This document shows positions 27,649 through 37,087 of a stretch of 64,000 nucleotides of DNA, one piece after another; position 1 is the first letter of the stretch; each line of letters starts with the position of its first letter. The stretch covers positions 62,001 through 126,000 of the forward strand of contig NZ_JAPJDL010000008.1 in NCBI RefSeq assembly GCF_026242055.1. The letters run 5' to 3'. The notes beneath the pieces were generated by a model. The model made no database searches, had not been told where the DNA came from, and saw only the letters and a program-made list of their open reading frames with translations. The stretch is from Lentzea sp. NEAU-D7. Its GTDB lineage: Bacteria; Actinomycetota; Actinomycetes; Mycobacteriales; Pseudonocardiaceae. A program made the translations under genes and the position numbers.

Positions 27649-30558
27649 GTGCGCAGATGGTTGTGGGGATTGGTTTCCGCGGTACTGGCCAGTGCCGCGG
27701 GTGTGTTCATCAACCTGGCCACCGATTCCGACAGCAAGCCATGGACTTGGTTCGTGGTCGTCGCACTCACACTTCTCATCGGCGCACTTACGGCCCGCGC
27801 CGTGCCCTCCGAGAACGGCCGGGACGACGTTGAGACGTTGCGCGATGTCACCGAAGCCAATCTGCGAGCCTTGGCGGACCATAGTGGCCTTCCTGCTCGC
27901 GGTGTTGGCCGATCCCGAGTGGACCGCGCGGAGCTGGAAGAGCTGCTCCGTACTGAGCGCAGCTTTGTGATCACTGGGGAGCCCGGAAGTGGCAAGTCGG
28001 GTGCGTTGTACGGGATCGCGGAGTCCCTGCGGCAACGTGGCGAGGACGTCGTTTTGCTGACGGTGGAGACCCTAGGCGAGGCAGCTGGGGCGGTGCGTGG
28101 TGACGTGACACTGACGCGCCCTGCACTTGAGGTGCTCAACGGCTGGCAGAGTGAAGAGCGGGGCACGCTGCTAATCGACGGGCTGGACGCGTCGAGGCAG
28201 GGTTCGCTCACCTGGCTGGCGAACCTCGTCGGCGATTTGAATGGGTCTCGCTGGCGGACTATCGCGACGATGCGCAGCTTCGATCTTCGCTATGCCCAGG
28301 TGTGGCGCAATGCGTTCGCCGGGGTGCCGATCTCTGCACGTCGCGCACGACGCGACCCTGAGCTCCGCGATGTCAGGCACGTCGTTCTCGGCGACTTCGC
28401 TGCGGAAGACCTCGAACGGCTGGCGCTTGAGGATGCCACTGTCCGGGCTCTCGTCGAGTACGCCGACGAGGACTTCCTCCAGCTAATCAGGAACCCGTTC
28501 AACCTCAGGCTCGCGTGTCAGCTGCTTCCGTCCGCCGAACCGGTGGCTGCACGCGATCGGCTCGACCTGTTGCAGCGGTACTGGCGCAGGCGGGTGCTGG
28601 ACCAGCCGGACGGTGAGGAACGCGGCCGAGTATTGGGTGCGGTGAGCCAGGAGATGGTGAGGCAGCGCGCGTTGCGGGTGCGGTCGTCGATCATCCCGGA
28701 ATCGTCGCTTGCCGCCCGGCGAGCGGTACTGCGTGACGGCGTGCTGAGGGAGAGCCCGGCGCGGCTGGCGCTGGGAGGAGCAGACATGCTCGTGTTCTCC
28801 CACCACGTCCTGTTCGACTACGCCGTCGCGGCGCTGCTGCTAGCGGAGGGCGACCGGTCACGGCTTCGCGATGCGCTCGACGGCGATCCGAACCTCGTGT
28901 TGGTCGCGCGTCCCAGCATCGACCTCCACCTGGCCGCCGTGTGGCACGCCGACCGCACCCGGCAGGTGTTCGCGGAGGTGGTGATCGGCTTGGCCGAAGC
29001 AGGTCACAGCATCGCTGGCCTCGCGGCCGCATCCGTGCTGGTGCGCGAAACACGTCGTGGCGAAGACCTGCGATGGCTGATCGAGCTACCGGCCGGTCCT
29101 GCGTACTGCGCGATCATCGGCTGGATCGCGGGAGTGATGAGTGCTGCCGAGGACAGGGTGAAGAAGCGTGTTCGTGGCGTATTGGCCCTGTGGGCCTCGA
29201 TCCTGGCCACCGCCGGCACGAGCCTTGCCGACGAATTCGACCATGACCTCGCGAGCCAGTCTCTCCGGCTGATGCACGCCCTGGATGATCTGGATCCGCT
29301 GGGGCCGGGCGTCTCCGGGGCCGAGGAGCGGGCGTTGTTCCTGGTCCAGTTGATGACGGCCTCGCTGCAACAGCCTGCCGAACGGGAGTGGTACGGGCAG
29401 CAGGTGGCCCGCTACCTGCCCAGGGCCTTGGGAGTGAGTCCTGAACCGGCGAACGTCCTACGACGGACTCTCGCCCCAGAGGTCATAAGCGGGTGGCTCA
29501 CGCGCTACCTCGAGTTCTACGTAGACAACGTCGCGCTGATCGCTACGACGGATGCCCAGTTGGCAGAGGACGTGCTGCTGTCGTCCTGGCGTCTGCATGA
29601 CAACAGCGAGGAGATCACGTCGGTGTTGCGAGGCGTTGTGGCGATCACGAGCACGCGAAACCAGGATATCGGGCACGTGAAGTGGCTGATCGGACGGAAG
29701 TTCGAGGCCTACATCGCAGTGGTGGGACTCGAGCGAGCAGTTCCGGTACTGGCCGCCGCGACCACTGCCGAGGCTCCGTATGTGCTCACGCCCGCTTCGT
29801 CTTATCCGGTGGAGGTAGCGACGGCCAGCGGTCGTATCGACGTGGTGGTTGGGTCGCTGAGGCATACCGTTGCCCGGGAGTCTCCGGCGTTGGTGGACGC
29901 TTTCGCGGAGGCCATGCGCGCGAGCAAGTTGTCCGGTTCCGATGCTGACCGACTCGTGGCAGCCATGGTGCGATTGATCAGGCACCCCGAGGCATGGAGC
30001 GGAGTTCTGCACGCGGCCGCGGAAAACTTCGACGTAATCGGCCGCGCGTTCGTTCCAACGTTGCTGGCTGGCGGGCTGTTCATCCACTCGGGCACGCGCG
30101 AGTCCGCCTGCGCACTCGTGCGGGCCGCAGTACCACGGCTCTCCCCATCGGAGCGTCACGTTGTCGACGCGGCGATCCGGGATCTTCCGGCGGACATTGC
30201 GGACAGGATTGCCGAGCTGATCGTGATCGCCGAGCCACTCCCGCCCACCGTCGTCGACGCTGATGAAGCAGCCGTTCCGTTGCCTGAACAGGTGGTCGAC
30301 GACCCGCTCAGACAAGCAATCGATGCGGCCAGCGTCGAGGATGCGGATCCGTCCGCGGTTGGCGCGCTGGAGGCCGAGTTGTGGCGCACGGTCCACGACG
30401 GGCCGGATGAGCGCACTGCGAGCCTCGTCATCTGGGCGGCCGATCTGCTGGTCACGCATCGTCGACCGGATCCAGGCACACCGCTGGGCGAGCTGGTCGT
30501 CAAGCTCTGCCTGGCCGCAGCAGAGACGGAGTCTCCCGAGGACGGAGCGTTGAAGTAG
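27649..30558 (+). CDS. Membrane-anchored NACHT/STAND-like NTPase with helical repeats
   Basis: 969 residues from GTG 27649. Two transmembrane segments (about 5-24 and 32-50) precede an NTPase with P-loop 'GEPGSGKS' (110-117) and Walker B 'TLLIDGLDA' (173-181), then 'TIATMRSFDLRY', a typical sensor strand. The remaining 650 residues look like long helical repeats. Residues that would define an effector are not visible. The stop (30558) lies 2 bp before the next ORF, whose helical pattern looks like a continuation. The upstream GGGGGAGG is about 12 bases from the start. It is probably a ligand-sensing ATPase of the defence type, anchored in the membrane. Confidence 0.8.
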   Translation: MRRWLWGLVSAVLASAAGVFINLATDSDSKPWTWFVVVALTLLIGALTARAVPSENGRDDVETLRDVTEANLRALADHSGLPARGVGRSRVDRAELEELLRTERSFVITGEPGSGKSGALYGIAESLRQRGEDVVLLTVETLGEAAGAVRGDVTLTRPALEVLNGWQSEERGTLLIDGLDASRQGSLTWLANLVGDLNGSRWRTIATMRSFDLRYAQVWRNAFAGVPISARRARRDPELRDVRHVVLGDFAAEDLERLALEDATVRALVEYADEDFLQLIRNPFNLRLACQLLPSAEPVAARDRLDLLQRYWRRRVLDQPDGEERGRVLGAVSQEMVRQRALRVRSSIIPESSLAARRAVLRDGVLRESPARLALGGADMLVFSHHVLFDYAVAALLLAEGDRSRLRDALDGDPNLVLVARPSIDLHLAAVWHADRTRQVFAEVVIGLAEAGHSIAGLAAASVLVRETRRGEDLRWLIELPAGPAYCAIIGWIAGVMSAAEDRVKKRVRGVLALWASILATAGTSLADEFDHDLASQSLRLMHALDDLDPLGPGVSGAEERALFLVQLMTASLQQPAEREWYGQQVARYLPRALGVSPEPANVLRRTLAPEVISGWLTRYLEFYVDNVALIATTDAQLAEDVLLSSWRLHDNSEEITSVLRGVVAITSTRNQDIGHVKWLIGRKFEAYIAVVGLERAVPVLAAATTAEAPYVLTPASSYPVEVATASGRIDVVVGSLRHTVARESPALVDAFAEAMRASKLSGSDADRLVAAMVRLIRHPEAWSGVLHAAAENFDVIGRAFVPTLLAGGLFIHSGTRESACALVRAAVPRLSPSERHVVDAAIRDLPADIADRIAELIVIAEPLPPTVVDADEAAVPLPEQVVDDPLRQAIDAASVEDADPSAVGALEAELWRTVHDGPDERTASLVIWAADLLVTHRRPDPGTPLGELVVKLCLAAAETESPEDGALK

Positions 30559-30560
30559 CG

Positions 30561-31646
30561 ATGATGACTTGGTCTCCTACACCGCGTCGCAGAGCGATAT
30601 CGGGACTCGTCAACCTACAGTGCCGCGCGGAGTGGCGGTCGTCGGAGTACGGCGACGAGATCAGGCGACGCCTGCTGGACGCCGTAGCTGACGAGGACCC
30701 TGTGATCCGGTGGTACGCCGCACATAGCTTGGTCTTCCTCGGTGACGGCGAGGTGGAAAGCCTAGAACTTCTCCAGACCCGATTGCTCGCTGAGCCGCAC
30801 CGTGAGGTGGCGGCTGTGTTGATTCGGCAGATTGCGAGGTTCCAGGACTCCTCCCACGAGAAAATCGACACCGTGCTCAGTGCGGTGCTCGATGTCGAGC
30901 ACTGGCGGACTGTGCTGCAGACGAGAACCCACGAAGGTCACGACGATCGTATCGAGCTGCTATGCGATCTGGTTCTATATCTGGCTTTGCGGTGGCGGAC
31001 GCCCACTGCGACTGCACTTGCTGACAGTTGGTTCAGGTCTCCATCCGACACCGATGCGGCGGGACAGGCGGCGGACCAGTTGCGGCCATGGCTGGAGCTC
31101 GGTGACTACCGGGCCCAAGAACGTGCTCGTGCGTTCGATTTGCTGAAGCTTGGTGCGGCGGCGCTTGAGCAGTCGCGTAATGCGGACCCGACAGCCCGGA
31201 ACGTGCACAGGTGTGCGGATGCGTTGGTCTCTGAGATCTACTTCGCGTCAGGAGCGCACACGAACGGTGACGAGCCGGCGCGGGACCCTGATCCCGGGTT
31301 CGCCCGCGAGGTGTTCGCAGCGTTGGCTCTGCTGACCGGTTTCAAGAGCCCCTCGACCGTGCATCACGCTGTTCGTACACTGTCGCATCTGGCGCCGGTG
31401 GATCCTGCTCGGGCTCTGCGGCTGGTTCAGGACTACGTAAGGTCTGGTGACGCCTACACCTACGACCCGATGGCGTCAGACGTGGTCATCGGGCTCATCG
31501 AACGGTACCTCGCTGAGTTCCGCGACCACCTGACCTCGAACGCCGATCTGCTAACCGCGATTCATTCGTTGCTCGAGGCGTTCGTTCGCGTTGGCTGGCC
31601 TGAAGGTGTGGCTCTGACCTACCGGCTAGGTGACGCGTTCCGCTGA
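30561..31646 (+). CDS. HEAT-like helical-repeat protein, partner or detached C terminus of the NTPase
   Basis: 361 residues of alpha-helical repeats, such as 'RRRLLDAVADEDPVIRWYAA' and 'VHHAVRTLSHLAPVDPARAL', similar to HEAT repeats. It lies in another frame and starts 2 bp after the stop of the NTPase gene. Either it is a separate, translationally coupled subunit, or it is the C-terminal part of one long protein split by a small indel and nonsense codon. The repeat pattern flows across the junction, and 'TWSPTPRRRAISGLVNL' looks like mid-protein sequence, so I lean slightly to a split gene. No catalytic motif was seen. Confidence 0.65.
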   Translation: MMTWSPTPRRRAISGLVNLQCRAEWRSSEYGDEIRRRLLDAVADEDPVIRWYAAHSLVFLGDGEVESLELLQTRLLAEPHREVAAVLIRQIARFQDSSHEKIDTVLSAVLDVEHWRTVLQTRTHEGHDDRIELLCDLVLYLALRWRTPTATALADSWFRSPSDTDAAGQAADQLRPWLELGDYRAQERARAFDLLKLGAAALEQSRNADPTARNVHRCADALVSEIYFASGAHTNGDEPARDPDPGFAREVFAALALLTGFKSPSTVHHAVRTLSHLAPVDPARALRLVQDYVRSGDAYTYDPMASDVVIGLIERYLAEFRDHLTSNADLLTAIHSLLEAFVRVGWPEGVALTYRLGDAFR

Positions 31647-31732
31647 CGGTTTCCTACCTGCGGACAGTTGAGCCAGAACAACGTCAATGCCCAAAGACAG
31701 GGGGTCGAATGTGTTCGACCGGTACGAGGGAG

Positions 31733-31855
31733 GACACCCAGTAGCGCAACCCGATCGACCACCTCTTCGGCAGTGAACATCAACTGCTTCGGGTTGGTGT
31801 AACCACGGACCTCGTCCCACGTAGCTGGCGTGGCGACACGCGGATCGACCAGTGG
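31733..31855 (-). pseudogene. Fragment of a LigD-type ATP-dependent DNA ligase
   Basis: On the minus strand, 'VDPRVATPATWDEVRGYTNP' followed by 'QLMFTAEEVVDRVALLGVLP' matches the C-terminal end of the NHEJ polymerase/ligase family, where 'ATPxxWDEV' and 'FTADxVLDRVxxxGDLF' are usual. Only about 40 residues remain, with no catalytic lysine region. It abuts an IS630 fragment, so it is debris carried by or left after transposition. Confidence 0.6.
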
Positions 31856-31985
31856 GATGGCCTGTTGGACGAGGCACGTCCGGGTCGTCCGCGCACGATC
31901 ACCGATGATCAGGTCGAGGCGGTCATCACCGCGACGCTGGAGTCGGCCCCGGCCACCGCCACGCACTGGTCGACCCGGTCGTCGA
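31856..31985 (+). pseudogene. IS630-family transposase fragment
   Basis: 'GLLDEARPGRPRTITDDQVE' and 'LESAPATATHWSTRS' are the conserved helix-turn-helix linker of IS630 transposases ('GRPRTITDExVxxVVxxTLExxPxxATHWSTRxxA'). Only about 43 residues survive, and the DDE core is absent. No intact inverted repeats were recognised around it. Confidence 0.8.
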
Positions 31986-32199
31986 ATTGCGCTGCGCGAT
32001 CGGGTCGCGCTGCGATCTTATCCCTGCTGACATCGGTGCTGGCGGTTCGCGCCTTCTCCGGCTCGGGAGGTAGGTCCTTGGCTGAGAGGCCCGCGATCGC
32101 ACGAGTTGTGAGGGCGTCCGGATCACGCGAATCACCCTGCACCATTCCAAAGGGCCGTGTTGTCGCTGTGCCTGGCTGTGGGAAGGCTAGGGTGCTGCC

Positions 32200-34893
32200 G
32201 TGGGGCGCACATACCAGGAGCGAACGCTCAAGATTCTGTTCGGCCGTGCGAACAGGTGCGCCTACCCAGGCTGTGGTCAACAGCTGATCTTCGAAGATCG
32301 TGGCCGCGTCTCCGTCGTTGCCCAGATCGCGCACATCAGGTCTGAGTCGTTCAAAGGCCCAAGGCATGTACCCGGCTACAGAAAGGTCAACTCCGAAGAG
32401 AACCTATTGCTGTTGTGCGGTGTGCACCATAAGCCTGTGGACGACCACGAGTCGACCTATTCCATCGATGAACTCCTCGACTGGAAACGGCTTCAGACCG
32501 CCGGGGGGACTGGACTCGAACTTGCCGATCACCAGCTCTCCCAGGTCATCCGGTTCCTTTCGGAAGTAGCGAGGGGCGTGGTGCAGTCCGGTCTCCGGAT
32601 GCGGAGTCGAGCGGATGCATTGGATATCGCTGCCCGCAAGGCGCGTGCTCGGCGGGTGGATCGCTTGATTCCGTTCGTGCCGGAGGAGCGGTTGGATGCA
32701 GTGCTGGCCTGGATGAAGGGCCTTGACGATCCGATTGTGGACGTCCCGGCCGGCAGCGTCCGAGTGCTCGTGGCACCGCTCGGTGCAGGGAAATCGGAGC
32801 AGGCACTTCGCTGGTGGGAGGACGGCCTGCAGACAGCCGCCGATGATCCTGAACACGAGCTCCCTCAGTACTTCACCGCTCGCACGGTAGTAGACGTACT
32901 GGAGCAGTCGATCGCGGATAACCTGGGTGGGGATCCGGTGCGTCGCTGTCGCGTCGTCGTCGACGAGCTCGACGGCGTGTCGATCGCAGAAGCCTCAGGC
33001 ATCTTGAGCGAAGCACGGCAACTGGTGCAAGTGTGGCCCCAAGTCAGCATTCTCGCCACCACGCGTCCAGGTATTCCGTTGGGGGACAAGGAGAAGATTG
33101 TCGTTCCGCGATGGACTGTCGACCGCGGGGCGGCCCTTGTTGAACTCGCGCTCGGCGACTACGTTCCTCACCGCTTGTGGACCGCCGAGACGTCTGATCT
33201 CTTGACGAGCCCGTTGACCGCCTTGGCACTGGCTGCCCGTGTACATGCCGGTCGGGACACCAAGGTGACGAGATCTCAGCTTCTCGCAGATCTTGCTACT
33301 CAAGTCCTGGAATCACACGGCAAAGATGTCTCCGACGACACGTGGAACGATCTCGCCAGGCTTGCTGTCGCCGTCCTGGAGGAGCCGTACCTCGCCGAAG
33401 GCCGTCGGTTCGGACCGCCGCCACGGGTGCGCCGGCTCATAGAGACTGGTCTCGTCGTCCATGACGGACGCCAACTGACGTTCGCGCTGCCTGTGTTCGA
33501 GCAGTACTTCGCTTCCCAGGCTATCGCGTTGGGACTGGTGAGCTTGAACGACGCAGCTGGGGCGCGAGCGTTTCCCCGATGGCGATATGCACTGGCCTTC
33601 GCCGTCACAACTGCGGCACCGCGTCGGCAGGAGGAACTGCTGACGACCCTCGCGAGGGTGAACCCGGCCGCCGCGTTCTGGGTGCTCGGTGAGATCGCCT
33701 CCAAGGAGCACCAGTCGCTGGAGGGACCGCCCGAGGAGGCGATCGCGGCCTTGCTCCGACGCCGCGACGTCACAGGCGGCGCGGTGGAGCCTGATCTTGC
33801 GATCAGGGCTGGTCTGTGGCTCCGTGACGCGGAGAAGGCCTTGCTCCAAGGGATCGGCCCGCTCGCGCATCGACTCGCTCGCCATCGTGACGGGCAATTG
33901 ACGCAGTGGGGCGCCTGGCTGAAAGGCGGCCGGTTCACGCTCGCCCGCGCCCGTGACAGAGTGCCGCCTCCGGAAGTGATCAGGCTCGCCGAACCTCGCG
34001 CGCACCTATCCCAGGGATGGCATCGATCGACCAATTTCAGTTTTCCGACGGCGGACTTCGGGCGTTGGCAGCTTGCGCAGGACAGCCTGCAGAGGGAGCT
34101 GAACACCACGATCACACGCCGGAAGTTGCAGGTGCCGCCGAATTCGTGGCTCGCGCGTGAACGCACGTTCTGGCTCGGGAAGTTCGTGGTCGACCACGGT
34201 CGCGGCAGACCGAGCCGGTTCATCAACGTAGCCGAGCTCCGGGAAACGGTTGCTGCTTGGAAGGAACGAGCGGACGCGGCACAGTTGATGAGGTGGGGCT
34301 CGAGCAGTGGTCGCGAAGTCGATGGTGATGATGACATCCGGTGGTTGTCCGCCCAGCTCGCGACCGAGGAGAGCGACGTGCTGGCGGCGCCTTGGCCAGA
34401 AGGGGACATAGATCATCGCGGAAGGTGGGTCTGGCAGGGATACTCGCCAGAGCTCACTTTGACCTTGGCCACGGCAGTGGTGCGTGAGGCGTTGGTCGGC
34501 TATCGGCAACTCGTGGAGCAGAACTTTCCGACGTTTGGCGACGCGCTGGGCCTGTACAGCATGATGCCGCTTCGAGTCGACGGCCTGGTAGGCAGATTCG
34601 CTGAGGACGAAGACGCAACCGCTGTCGAGCTGCGACTCCTTCTCGATCCCACGCCGACGTCCGCAGACAACGAAAGCCCGCCGGTCCACATGCGACTGAT
34701 CACCAGCCGCGATGACCAAACCTTCTGGGAGTTCGGACGCGATCGCCAGCAGATCACGCGTGCCGCGTTCAAGCAGCACGTTGTCCAGGACATCGATCTG
34801 CCGTTGCACGACTCCTGCGCCGCAACGACCGTCGCTTACGAATGGTTGGCTCGCGATCTCGCGGCTGTCGGTTGGCTCAAGGAGCGCTGGTAG
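32200..34893 (+). CDS. HNH nuclease fused to a STAND-like NTPase
   Basis: 897 residues. The N terminus is a zinc-stabilised HNH domain: Cys20/Cys25 ('CAYPGCGQQ'), catalytic His45 ('AQIAHIRSES'), Asn68 ('EENLLLLCGVHHKPVDD') and Cys73/His76. A linker follows, then an NTPase with a slightly degenerate P-loop 'APLGAGKS' (192-199), Walker B 'RVVVDELD' (251-258) and 'SILATTRPG'. The last 500 residues look helical and may form the sensor; 'LVVHDGRQLTFALPVFEQYF' resembles the winged-helix end of NACHT/STAND modules. The architecture suggests a nuclease held inactive until the NTPase senses a trigger. GTG 32200 starts directly before the HNH domain. A strong hairpin follows the stop. Confidence 0.85.
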   Translation: MGRTYQERTLKILFGRANRCAYPGCGQQLIFEDRGRVSVVAQIAHIRSESFKGPRHVPGYRKVNSEENLLLLCGVHHKPVDDHESTYSIDELLDWKRLQTAGGTGLELADHQLSQVIRFLSEVARGVVQSGLRMRSRADALDIAARKARARRVDRLIPFVPEERLDAVLAWMKGLDDPIVDVPAGSVRVLVAPLGAGKSEQALRWWEDGLQTAADDPEHELPQYFTARTVVDVLEQSIADNLGGDPVRRCRVVVDELDGVSIAEASGILSEARQLVQVWPQVSILATTRPGIPLGDKEKIVVPRWTVDRGAALVELALGDYVPHRLWTAETSDLLTSPLTALALAARVHAGRDTKVTRSQLLADLATQVLESHGKDVSDDTWNDLARLAVAVLEEPYLAEGRRFGPPPRVRRLIETGLVVHDGRQLTFALPVFEQYFASQAIALGLVSLNDAAGARAFPRWRYALAFAVTTAAPRRQEELLTTLARVNPAAAFWVLGEIASKEHQSLEGPPEEAIAALLRRRDVTGGAVEPDLAIRAGLWLRDAEKALLQGIGPLAHRLARHRDGQLTQWGAWLKGGRFTLARARDRVPPPEVIRLAEPRAHLSQGWHRSTNFSFPTADFGRWQLAQDSLQRELNTTITRRKLQVPPNSWLARERTFWLGKFVVDHGRGRPSRFINVAELRETVAAWKERADAAQLMRWGSSSGREVDGDDDIRWLSAQLATEESDVLAAPWPEGDIDHRGRWVWQGYSPELTLTLATAVVREALVGYRQLVEQNFPTFGDALGLYSMMPLRVDGLVGRFAEDEDATAVELRLLLDPTPTSADNESPPVHMRLITSRDDQTFWEFGRDRQQITRAAFKQHVVQDIDLPLHDSCAATTVAYEWLARDLAAVGWLKERW

Positions 34894-34915
34894 ACAGGTT
34901 GATGCCGAGGCGCAT

Positions 34916-34966
34916 GGGTCTGCTGCACCGATAGGTGACAGTGTCACCTACTCGTGCAGCAGACCC
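34916..34966 (+). terminator. Strong two-step hairpin after the HNH-NTPase gene
   Basis: A perfect 13-bp inverted repeat (34916-34928 with 34954-34966, 'GGGTCTGCTGCAC') encloses a second palindrome, GGTGAC-agt-GTCACC (34934-34948). It lies 23 bp after the stop codon. There is no long T run, so it would act as a GC-rich actinobacterial-type terminator, or possibly as a protein-binding palindrome. Confidence 0.75.
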
Positions 34967-35144
34967 CTCGGTGTTCACCGGGGCGCTGAGTCACTGCACG
35001 AAATACTCCGAGACCTGCGTGGGCGTCGCCAGCCGACAGTATGGGCGCCGTACTTCCACTGTGGAGTGTGACTGGTCGCTTGTGGGGTGCCGAAACTCTG
35101 CACTTGCCCGTTGAGCTGAGGTGACCACGTTGATGGCCTGACAG

Positions 35145-35360
35145 CATGATCGTGGGCGTGGCGCTGCGACTGCTATGCCTCGTCTTTGTTCAGCTGGTGG
35201 CTGGCTGGTTCTGATCGGCCGGTCCTCGTCGGCCAAGGACGTCGAGTTGCTCGGTGTTGTGCACGAGGTCGCGGTGTTGTGTTGTGGCTATCGGCATCAG
35301 AGGTTGGATTGGGCTGATCGCGCGGTGCTGGCCGCGTTGACGCGGCGGTTACGTGTCTGA
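35145..35360 (+). mobile_element. Remnant of a second integrase-type IS
   Basis: 'GWLVLIGRSSSAKDVELLGV' followed by 'HEVAVLCCGYRHQRLDWADR' matches the N terminus of another actinobacterial integrase-like transposase ('RSSxAKDVELLVLRHEVAVLRR...PRLDWADRAVLAAL'). Its start region (ATG 35145) is in a different frame, so at least one frameshift is present. It ends where the left end of the 26.9-kb IS family begins. Confidence 0.7.
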
Positions 35361-35371
35361 ATGCGAGAGCG

Positions 35372-35540
35372 CTGTGCGTGCCGAGAAACACGTCCGTGCA
35401 GGTCAGCGGGCATCTGCGAGTTGCCGATCATCATCCGGCATGATCGCGGTCGTACTGGTCCGCTTTGCCTACCTCGCCGTCTGCCCGCCGTCGCCGCGCT
35501 GTGGCTCCCTGCGCATGACTGGTCGTGAGAAGGTCGTGGC
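35372..35540 (+). mobile_element. Left-end fragment, IS copy 2
   Basis: 'CTGTGCGTGCCGAGAAACAC' through 'GGCATGATCGCGGTCGTACT' aligns with the left end and transposase start at 26874. The encoded 'MIAVVLVRFAYLAV' matches 'MIAAVLVRFAYLAV' there, then shifts frame before 'LRMTGREK'. Nothing recognisable of the element follows 35540. Confidence 0.8.
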
Positions 35541-35671
35541 CGCAGTGGAGCGTGTTCTCGGAAAGGGTGTCGGATCGCCCGCTTTAGATCTAGGAACTGC
35601 TCCGTCCCGTCGGCCGGCGTGCTCGCTGGCCGACGGGACAGCGAGGCGAACCGCACCTGTGTGAACTTCGT

Positions 35672-36964
35672 TCAGGAGTCGGTCCAGGGAGGAAGAAACG
35701 AGGGCACCTGGACCTCTGGCGGTGTCAGGGGAGCGGTGTCGAGTCCGATGTGGGCGGCGTATTGGAGGATCGTGCGCCAGTCGCCCTGGGCGACGGTATG
35801 GGTTGGGCAGTTGCGGCATTCGCCGCGGCGTGCGCAGGCGCTGGTGCGGTCAGTCTGGTTTCGGATGTGGTTGAACGCACTGAGCGGGTCGTCGGCTTTG
35901 ACGAGGAACCAGGTGCCGCTGCGCCGGTCGGTGGGCAGTCCGGCGGTCACCGCAGTGCTGCGGGGCGGGTCGATGTGGTCACCGTGGTGACGAATCGCAA
36001 AGTGGCGGTCGAGCATGTCGGCCTTGTCGCCCTCGGGCTGGTGCGTCTGGGTCCAAGCATGCGCATGGTCGATGGAACCAGGTCCCCATAGCAGTTGCAC
36101 TGGACGGTGTGTGGACTCGAACCGAGGGTCGTATCCGAGCAACTGCTCGAGGTCCTCGGCTACCGCGCGCACGAGTACGCAGGTCGAATCTGGTGCCATC
36201 TTCCCGGTTGGCTTGTAGTCGTCGCCGCCGATTTCCACTCGTCCGGTGTTGTCCCAGGCGATGAGCAGCACCGACCTGTGCACGGGCGCGGGGTGCAGAC
36301 GCCCACCGGGAGTCCGAACGCCCCATAGGCAGTTGATGATCTCGGCCAGGTCGCGGATGACCCGTGCCGCGTCGCCAGGAGTTCCAAGGTGATATCCGGA
36401 AGGGTGCGCGACTATGTTGCGCAGCGAGACCTGTACACGCTGCATGCTTCTGGCCCGCTGGCCGGGCAGAAGCCCTTCCCGTCGTGCCCACTCCCACAAG
36501 GCGCTCAACATGCCGTCGAACACCATCGGCTTGCCGGGCGCGGCTAGCTTGAGCCGCCATGGAGTGCGCCGCTGCTTGAAGGCGGCCAGCACTTGGTCGA
36601 ACGTGGACGCGTCCACGGTACGTTCCAGCCCGCTGGAAGCGTGTACCTGGACGATGCGGTGTTCGTAGAAGGCCAGGAACCGGTCGCGCAGAGCGTGCTC
36701 GACGACTAGGCGCGCGGTGTCTCCGGCGAGGGTGAAGAACTCATACCGCAGCACGCCGTAGAGGTAGAGAGTGCGCAGGGCCTCGAAGTGTTGGCGAGTG
36801 CCCTCGGCGACCTCGTCGACCAAGTCGGTGCCGGTCAGCAACGTGTGCTGATAGGCCAGGGCAGCTTCCGGCGTGAGCATGTGAGTGATACCCAAGCCGA
36901 AGGGGGTGCAGTGCTGTGTGCGCTCGTCGGGTGCGCGCAGCTCCTCCATGGTGGGAGCGATCAC
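35672..36964 (-). CDS. Unknown protein with a HEPN-like Rx4H motif
   Basis: 430 residues from GTG 36964, which has GAGGAG seven bases upstream; ATG 36949 is an alternative. A mostly helical N-terminal half ends in 'QRVQVSLRNIVAHPSGYHLG', where Arg182-Asn-Ile-Val-Ala-His187 fits the Rx4-6H active-site motif of HEPN ribonucleases. The C-terminal half contains 'GPGSIDHAHAWTQTHQPEGD', 'GTWFLVKADDPLSAFNHIRN' and a Cys-rich segment 'CARRGECRNCPTHT' that could bind zinc. HEPN assignment rests on one motif in a helical context and needs structure prediction. It stands alone between IS debris in the island, which fits a toxin or defence role. Confidence 0.65.
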   Translation of the reverse strand: MIAPTMEELRAPDERTQHCTPFGLGITHMLTPEAALAYQHTLLTGTDLVDEVAEGTRQHFEALRTLYLYGVLRYEFFTLAGDTARLVVEHALRDRFLAFYEHRIVQVHASSGLERTVDASTFDQVLAAFKQRRTPWRLKLAAPGKPMVFDGMLSALWEWARREGLLPGQRARSMQRVQVSLRNIVAHPSGYHLGTPGDAARVIRDLAEIINCLWGVRTPGGRLHPAPVHRSVLLIAWDNTGRVEIGGDDYKPTGKMAPDSTCVLVRAVAEDLEQLLGYDPRFESTHRPVQLLWGPGSIDHAHAWTQTHQPEGDKADMLDRHFAIRHHGDHIDPPRSTAVTAGLPTDRRSGTWFLVKADDPLSAFNHIRNQTDRTSACARRGECRNCPTHTVAQGDWRTILQYAAHIGLDTAPLTPPEVQVPSFLPPWTDS

Positions 36965-37087
36965 AGGCTTTCTCCTCAACGTGTCCGCTGCCGGCTGTGG
37001 CGGCCGTGCCGACCGGAGGTCAGCTGAGCAGGATGCCATACCCCTCCGGCTTCTGCTCATCAAAGCGCCGGGGTGGCGACGAACCGA

